Source of the DNA: Flavobacterium lacus
GTDB taxonomy: Bacteria; Bacteroidota; Bacteroidia; Flavobacteriales; Flavobacteriaceae
Reading direction: 5' to 3'
DNA: 64,000 nucleotides
Assembly (NCBI RefSeq): GCF_003268815.1
Contig: NZ_QLSV01000002.1
Coordinates: 62,001-126,000, forward strand
Shown here: positions 60,131-64,000 of the stretch, piece by piece
How positions within the stretch are numbered: the stretch's first letter is position 1
Layout: each line of letters starts with the position of its first letter
Position numbers and translations under genes: made by a program
Notes under the pieces: generated by a model
What the model saw: the letters and a program-made list of their open reading frames with translations, nothing else
Databases searched by the model: none
Told to the model about the DNA's origin: nothing

Positions 60131-60550
60131 ATGAAAATTCAATTAACAAAAAAAGAAGTAACTCAATTATCGTATGAAATAGTTGGCTATGCAATAAAAG
60201 TCCATAAGAAATTAGGACCAGTTTTGTTAGAGAGTGTCTATGAAGAATGTTTAAAATATGAGCTTGAAAAAAATGGTTACGATGTCAAACAACAACTAAT
60301 CATAAAAATTGATTATGATGAGTTAGAATTAGAAAGTCAGTTACGATTAGATTTACTAGTAAACGATTGTGTAGTTGTAGAATTAAAAACAGAAGAAAGT
60401 TTTCATCCACTTCACGAGGCTAAAATTTTAACTTATATGAATTTACTTAAAAGACCACAAGGACTATTAATTAATTTCAATACTACCAATATCACTAAGT
60501 CAACAAAACCGTTTGTAAATGAATATTTTCAAATGTTAGATGACGAATAA
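60131..60550 (+). CDS. GxxExxY-family protein (PD-(D/E)XK nuclease relative)
   Basis: A 139-residue protein from the ATG at 60131. The longer ATG at 60113 is inside a hairpin and adds six residues. It shows the family layout: LSYEIVGYAIKVHKKLGPVL, then LESVYEECLKYELEKNGYDV, a nuclease core with Asp in LRLDLLVNDCVVVELKTEES (D ... E-x-K), HEAKILTYMNLLKRPQGLL and INFNTTNITKST. The naming motif Gly-x-x-Glu-x-x-Tyr here reads Val-Leu-Leu-Glu-Ser-Val-Tyr, so the Gly has changed to Val. Function of the family is unknown to me beyond the nuclease-like fold. It sits between two maltose genes and is flanked by inverted repeats. Confidence 0.85.
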   Translation: MKIQLTKKEVTQLSYEIVGYAIKVHKKLGPVLLESVYEECLKYELEKNGYDVKQQLIIKIDYDELELESQLRLDLLVNDCVVVELKTEESFHPLHEAKILTYMNLLKRPQGLLINFNTTNITKSTKPFVNEYFQMLDDE

Positions 60551-60552
60551 AT

Positions 60553-60584
60553 CTTAATGAATCTTAATACCTTAATGGTTTAAA
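60553..60584 (+). repeat. Right inverted repeat of the GxxExxY cassette
   Basis: Inverted copy of the 32-bp repeat at 60064-60095, with 30 of 32 positions complementary. It ends GGTTTAAA, two bases before the ATG of the GH13 gene, and starts 2 bp after the GxxExxY stop. Confidence 0.85.
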
Positions 60585-60586
60585 CA

Positions 60587-62443
60587 ATGAAAAAGTTACT
60601 TATTTTTTTACTTCTATCAACTTCTGCATTTGCTCAAGTTAATCGAATTGAACCACCCAACTGGTGGACCGGATTTAAAAATGAAAATTTGCAATTGCTC
60701 GTGCATCATCCGAACATCGGAAATAAAACCCCAAAAATTTCATACGATGGTGTATCCATCATCAAAGTTCACAAGGCCAAAAGTCCGAACTACTTATTTA
60801 TCGATGTGAAAATTGATAAATCCACAAAACCGGGAAAATTCAATATCATTTTTGAATCAGAAAAAGGCAAAAAAATCTCACAATCGTACGAATTAAAACC
60901 AAAATCAAAGCCTTCAGAAGATTTTATCGGTTTCAATAGTTCCGATGCCATTTACCTCATCACGCCCGATCGTTTTGCCAACGGAAATGAAGCGAACGAT
61001 GTTGTGAAATCCATGCTAGAAACTACCTTAGACCGAACCCACGATTACAAACGTCACGGAGGTGACATTCAAGGTATTACCAATCATGTCGATTATATTA
61101 AAAATCTAGGTTTTACCACAATTTGGCCAACTCCGGTTTTGACCAACGACATGAAAAATGCATCGTATCACGGTTATGCCATGACCGATTTTTATCAAGT
61201 AGATCCGCGATTCGGAACATTGACGGATTACAAAAACCTATCCGAAAAGCTACAGCAAAATGGGATGAAACTCATCATGGATCAAGTTGCTAATCATTGC
61301 GGTAGCGAACATTGGTGGATGAAAGATTTACCTTTTTCGGATTGGGTAAATTATCAAGAATTGTATGAGAGAGAAAAAAAATACATTACTTCCAATCACC
61401 GAAGAACAAGTAACCAAGACTTATACGCTTCTGAAAAAGACAAAAAAGAAATGGCCGACGGTTGGTTTGTTTCCACGATGCCCGATTTGAATCAACGCAA
61501 TCCTTTTTTGGCAAAATACATTATTCAAAATAGTATTTGGTGGATTGAAACACTTCATTTAGGCGGAATTCGTCAAGATACTTATCCTTACCCTGACAAG
61601 ATTTTTATGTCAAATTGGGCAGGTGAAATTATGAGTGAATATTCTAATTTCAATATCGTGGGTGAAGAATGGAGTTCAAATCCCTTACTAATTGGTTATT
61701 GGCAAAAAGGTGCAAATAATAAAGATGGCTACGAATCTAATTTGCGATCGACAATGGATTTTGCCATGCAAGCCATCATTCCGCAAGCCATCAAAGAAAC
61801 AGAAAGTTGGGACAAAGGTTTCGCAAAATTGTATGACGGTTTAGCCAACGATTTTCATTATGCTTCACCAAAAGACATTATGATTTTTCCGGACAACCAC
61901 GACATGGATCGCATTTTTACGCAAATGGAGGAAAATGTTGAAAACACAAAAATGGCTTTGGCAACGTATTTACTTTTACCAAGAATTCCGCAGTTATATT
62001 ATGGAACAGAAATTCTAATGCAAAACACAGCCAAACCCGGCGATCACGGCTTAATCAGAACCGATTTCCCCGGCGGATGGAAAGGTGATAAAGTAAATGC
62101 TTTTACTAGCGAAGGACTTTCTGCGGAGCAAAAAGATATGCAAAGCTATTTGACTAAAATTTTAAATTACAGAAAGAGTAGCAAAGCCATTCACGAAGGA
62201 ACGACAAAACATTTTGCTCCCAATAACGGAATTTATACCTTGTTTAGAATGTTGAATGATGAAATTGTCGTTTTATTTTTAAATAAAAACGAATCTGCAA
62301 AAGTTGATCTTTCTACTTATAAAGAATTAGGTTTTGAAGGTAAAAAAATGAAAAACATTGTAACCGGAGAAGAAATTATTTGGGATAAAGAATTGACTTT
62401 AAACAAAAAAGGAGCCTATCTTTTTACGACAAAATTGAATTAA
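60587..62443 (+). CDS. Exported GH13 cyclomaltodextrinase/neopullulanase-like enzyme
   Basis: A 618-residue enzyme with signal peptide MKKLLIFLLLSTSAFAQ. A Cyc-maltodex_N-type N-terminal domain (about 18-110) precedes the GH13 barrel (about 125-520) with region I IMDQVANHCG, the nucleophile Asp331 in GGIRQDTYPYPD, the acid/base Glu in IVGEEWSSNPL (360 or 361) and Asp439 in FPDNHDMDRIFT. A small beta domain with NKNESAKVDLSTY ends the protein. It is probably periplasmic and trims maltooligosaccharides or cyclodextrins, a SusA-like role. Confidence 0.93.
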   Translation: MKKLLIFLLLSTSAFAQVNRIEPPNWWTGFKNENLQLLVHHPNIGNKTPKISYDGVSIIKVHKAKSPNYLFIDVKIDKSTKPGKFNIIFESEKGKKISQSYELKPKSKPSEDFIGFNSSDAIYLITPDRFANGNEANDVVKSMLETTLDRTHDYKRHGGDIQGITNHVDYIKNLGFTTIWPTPVLTNDMKNASYHGYAMTDFYQVDPRFGTLTDYKNLSEKLQQNGMKLIMDQVANHCGSEHWWMKDLPFSDWVNYQELYEREKKYITSNHRRTSNQDLYASEKDKKEMADGWFVSTMPDLNQRNPFLAKYIIQNSIWWIETLHLGGIRQDTYPYPDKIFMSNWAGEIMSEYSNFNIVGEEWSSNPLLIGYWQKGANNKDGYESNLRSTMDFAMQAIIPQAIKETESWDKGFAKLYDGLANDFHYASPKDIMIFPDNHDMDRIFTQMEENVENTKMALATYLLLPRIPQLYYGTEILMQNTAKPGDHGLIRTDFPGGWKGDKVNAFTSEGLSAEQKDMQSYLTKILNYRKSSKAIHEGTTKHFAPNNGIYTLFRMLNDEIVVLFLNKNESAKVDLSTYKELGFEGKKMKNIVTGEEIIWDKELTLNKKGAYLFTTKLN

Positions 62444-62446
62444 CGA

Positions 62447-64000
62447 ATGAAAAAACTCTTTTTACTATTATTTCTTTCAACAGTTGGATTTGCTCAAAAT
62501 GCAAATCGAAAATACATTTCGCATCAATTAATTGAAAACATTTTGGAAGTGAAAACTTCCGACGGAATGTATTTTCTTCAATTTTATAATGATAAAATCA
62601 TTGAAACTACTTTCGTTCCAAAAGGAGAAAAATTCAATCCAAATTCGCATGCTGTTGTTTTAAAACCAGACAACAATGGTTTTGAATTTAAACAATCAAC
62701 GGATTATTTAGAAATTAAAACCACTGAATTAGAAATTCAAATTGTAAAAGCACCTTTTAAAATTTCATATTACAAAAAAGGCGAATTATTACTTTCCGAA
62801 AAATTAGGCTATTTCAAACGCAAACACGAACCACTCGAAAGAGTAAAAGGGAATATTATCTATGATTCAACCGAAGTGATTCAATTCAACATCAATGCAA
62901 CCGAAAAATTATATGGTGGCGGAGCTCGTGTTTTAGGAATGGACAGGCGTGGAAATCGTTTGGCATTATACAATCGAGCAGATTACGGCTACGAAACCCG
63001 TTCAGAATTGATGAATTTCACTATTCCAATCGTCATCTCTTCTCAAAAATACATGGTTCATTTTGACAATGCTCCGATTGGTTATTTGGATTTGGATAGT
63101 AAAAAAGAAAATATGTTGGAATACGAAACTATCTCCGGCAGAAAAACCTATCAAGTGATTGTCGGCAATACATGGGAAGATTTAATTTACAATTACACCG
63201 AATTAACCGGAAGACAGCCATTGCCGCCTCGTTGGGCTTTGGGCAATTTCTCCTCCCGTTTTGGCTATCATTCCGAAGCCGAAGCCAGAAGAACCATTCA
63301 AAAATTTCAGGATGAAAATATTCCGGTCGATGCGATAATCTTAGATCTATATTGGTTTGGAAAAGAATTGCAAGGAACAATGGGAAATTTGGAAGTTTAT
63401 CGCGACAGCTTTCCAACTTTTGAAAAAATGGTGGATGATTTTTCTAAAATGGGTATCAAAACCATTCCGATTACGGAACCATTTATTTTAACGACTTCCA
63501 AAAAATGGCAAGAAGCTGTTGAGAAAAAAATTCTCGCAACAGATTCTATCGGAAATCCTTTTACCTATGATTTTTACTTTGGAAATACCGGCATCATTGA
63601 CATTTTTAAACCAATAGGAAAAAATTGGTTTTGGGATATTTATAAAGAATTGGCCAACAAAGGTGTAAGCGGAGTTTGGGGCGATTTGGGCGAACCCGAA
63701 GTGTTGCCGGCAGCAGCAAATACATTTGACGGAACAGCCGATGAAGTACACAACATATACGGACACAACTGGGCAAAATTGGTTTTTGAAGGTTACCAGA
63801 ACGATTTTCCAACACAAAGACCTTTTATTTTGATGCGTTCCGGTTATTCGGGTTCGCAGCGTTATGGAATGATTCCGTGGAGTGGCGATGTCAATCGAAC
63901 TTGGGGGGGACTTTCCGGTCAAGTGGAAATTTCATTGCAGATGGGGATGCAAGGTTTAGCCTATATGCATTCTGATTTGGGCGGATTTGCGGGTGCGAAT
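62447..64000 (+). CDS. Exported GH31 alpha-glucosidase (5' part)
   Basis: The first 518 codons of a GH31 enzyme, open to the right edge. Signal peptide MKKLFLLLFLSTVGFAQ; N-terminal galactose-mutarotase-like domain (about 30-235), then the catalytic barrel with LPPRWALGNFSSRFGYHS, DAIILDLYWFGKELQGTM, the nucleophile Asp413 in GVWGDLGEPEVLPAA, and the acid/base Asp481 in IPWSGDVNRTWGGL. It should remove glucose from maltooligosaccharides in the periplasm. The ATG lies 3 bp after the stop of the GH13 gene, so the two are co-transcribed. Confidence 0.93.
   Translation, partial: MKKLFLLLFLSTVGFAQNANRKYISHQLIENILEVKTSDGMYFLQFYNDKIIETTFVPKGEKFNPNSHAVVLKPDNNGFEFKQSTDYLEIKTTELEIQIVKAPFKISYYKKGELLLSEKLGYFKRKHEPLERVKGNIIYDSTEVIQFNINATEKLYGGGARVLGMDRRGNRLALYNRADYGYETRSELMNFTIPIVISSQKYMVHFDNAPIGYLDLDSKKENMLEYETISGRKTYQVIVGNTWEDLIYNYTELTGRQPLPPRWALGNFSSRFGYHSEAEARRTIQKFQDENIPVDAIILDLYWFGKELQGTMGNLEVYRDSFPTFEKMVDDFSKMGIKTIPITEPFILTTSKKWQEAVEKKILATDSIGNPFTYDFYFGNTGIIDIFKPIGKNWFWDIYKELANKGVSGVWGDLGEPEVLPAAANTFDGTADEVHNIYGHNWAKLVFEGYQNDFPTQRPFILMRSGYSGSQRYGMIPWSGDVNRTWGGLSGQVEISLQMGMQGLAYMHSDLGGFAGAN

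Noticed and set aside
60064..60584. Cassette as a classical insertion sequence or MITE
   Set aside because: No transposase domain and no target-site duplication are visible; the encoded protein is a nuclease-like GxxExxY protein, so the term cassette is kept neutral.
63488..63922. 144-codon open frame opposite the GH31 gene
   Set aside because: Antisense to the catalytic barrel of a clear GH31 enzyme.

Overview
The window is AT-rich chromosomal DNA of a Bacteroidetes bacterium, most likely Flavobacterium or a close relative. The evidence is the type IX secretion gene porT, a SusC/SusD pair, a T9SS sorting domain on a secreted amylase, a lipoprotein BamA/TamA homologue (TamL), a GYDIA-family GHMP kinase, the near absence of Shine-Dalgarno sequences, and repeated TAnnTTTG -7 promoter boxes. 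No stretch longer than about 300 bases lacks a gene, and most of the window reads as conserved housekeeping sequence.

Layout. 1-3.8 kb: envelope genes (the 3' part of porT, an RNA methyltransferase, the TamL outer-membrane insertase). 3.9-9 kb: metabolism (class II fructose-bisphosphate aldolase, AccD, a lone MacB-type permease, PurH). 9-14.5 kb: the rod-shape operon mreB-mreC-mreD-mrdA-rodA. 14.5-20.3 kb: two exported nucleases (one with a probable frameshift in its signal peptide), a small coiled-coil exported protein, an OppC-type permease and the Prc protease. 20.5-25.4 kb: surE, a small membrane protein, lpxB, an NlpC/P60 lipoprotein and ComEC. 25.4-31.7 kb (minus strand): a probable peptide-use operon with a DPP-IV protease, two POT peptide transporters and two thioredoxin-fold proteins. 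31.8-32.4 kb: a small toxin-antitoxin locus whose ParE-like toxin carries an in-frame stop codon. 32.4-34.6 kb: HMG-CoA reductase and the GYDIA kinase. 34.7-42.4 kb (minus strand): an envelope cluster (PpiD/SurA-like isomerase, CNNM/CorC protein, small membrane protein, LptC, TPR protein, outer membrane protein, CoaX). 42.57 kb: tRNA-Phe. 42.7-45.5 kb: an AsmA-like protein.

45.6-64 kb is a starch/maltose locus. On the minus strand lie SusC, SusD, a SusE/F-like lipoprotein and a T9SS-secreted GH13 amylase. On the plus strand lie a LacI-family regulator, an MFS sugar transporter, beta-phosphoglucomutase, a GH65 phosphorylase, a second exported GH13 enzyme and a GH31 alpha-glucosidase that runs off the right edge. 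The inferred flow is: extracellular hydrolysis, uptake by SusCD, periplasmic trimming by GH13 and GH31, inner-membrane transport of maltose, phosphorolysis to glucose plus beta-glucose 1-phosphate, and conversion to glucose 6-phosphate. A perfect 14-bp LacI-type palindrome lies between susC and the regulator gene, and a 20-bp motif recurs upstream of both susC and the MFS gene.

The most unusual structure is a GxxExxY-family gene (a PD-(D/E)XK nuclease relative) placed inside this operon between the GH65 and GH13 genes. Near-perfect 32-bp inverted repeats flank it, and one of them forms part of a long hairpin, so it looks like a compact mobile or REP-like cassette.
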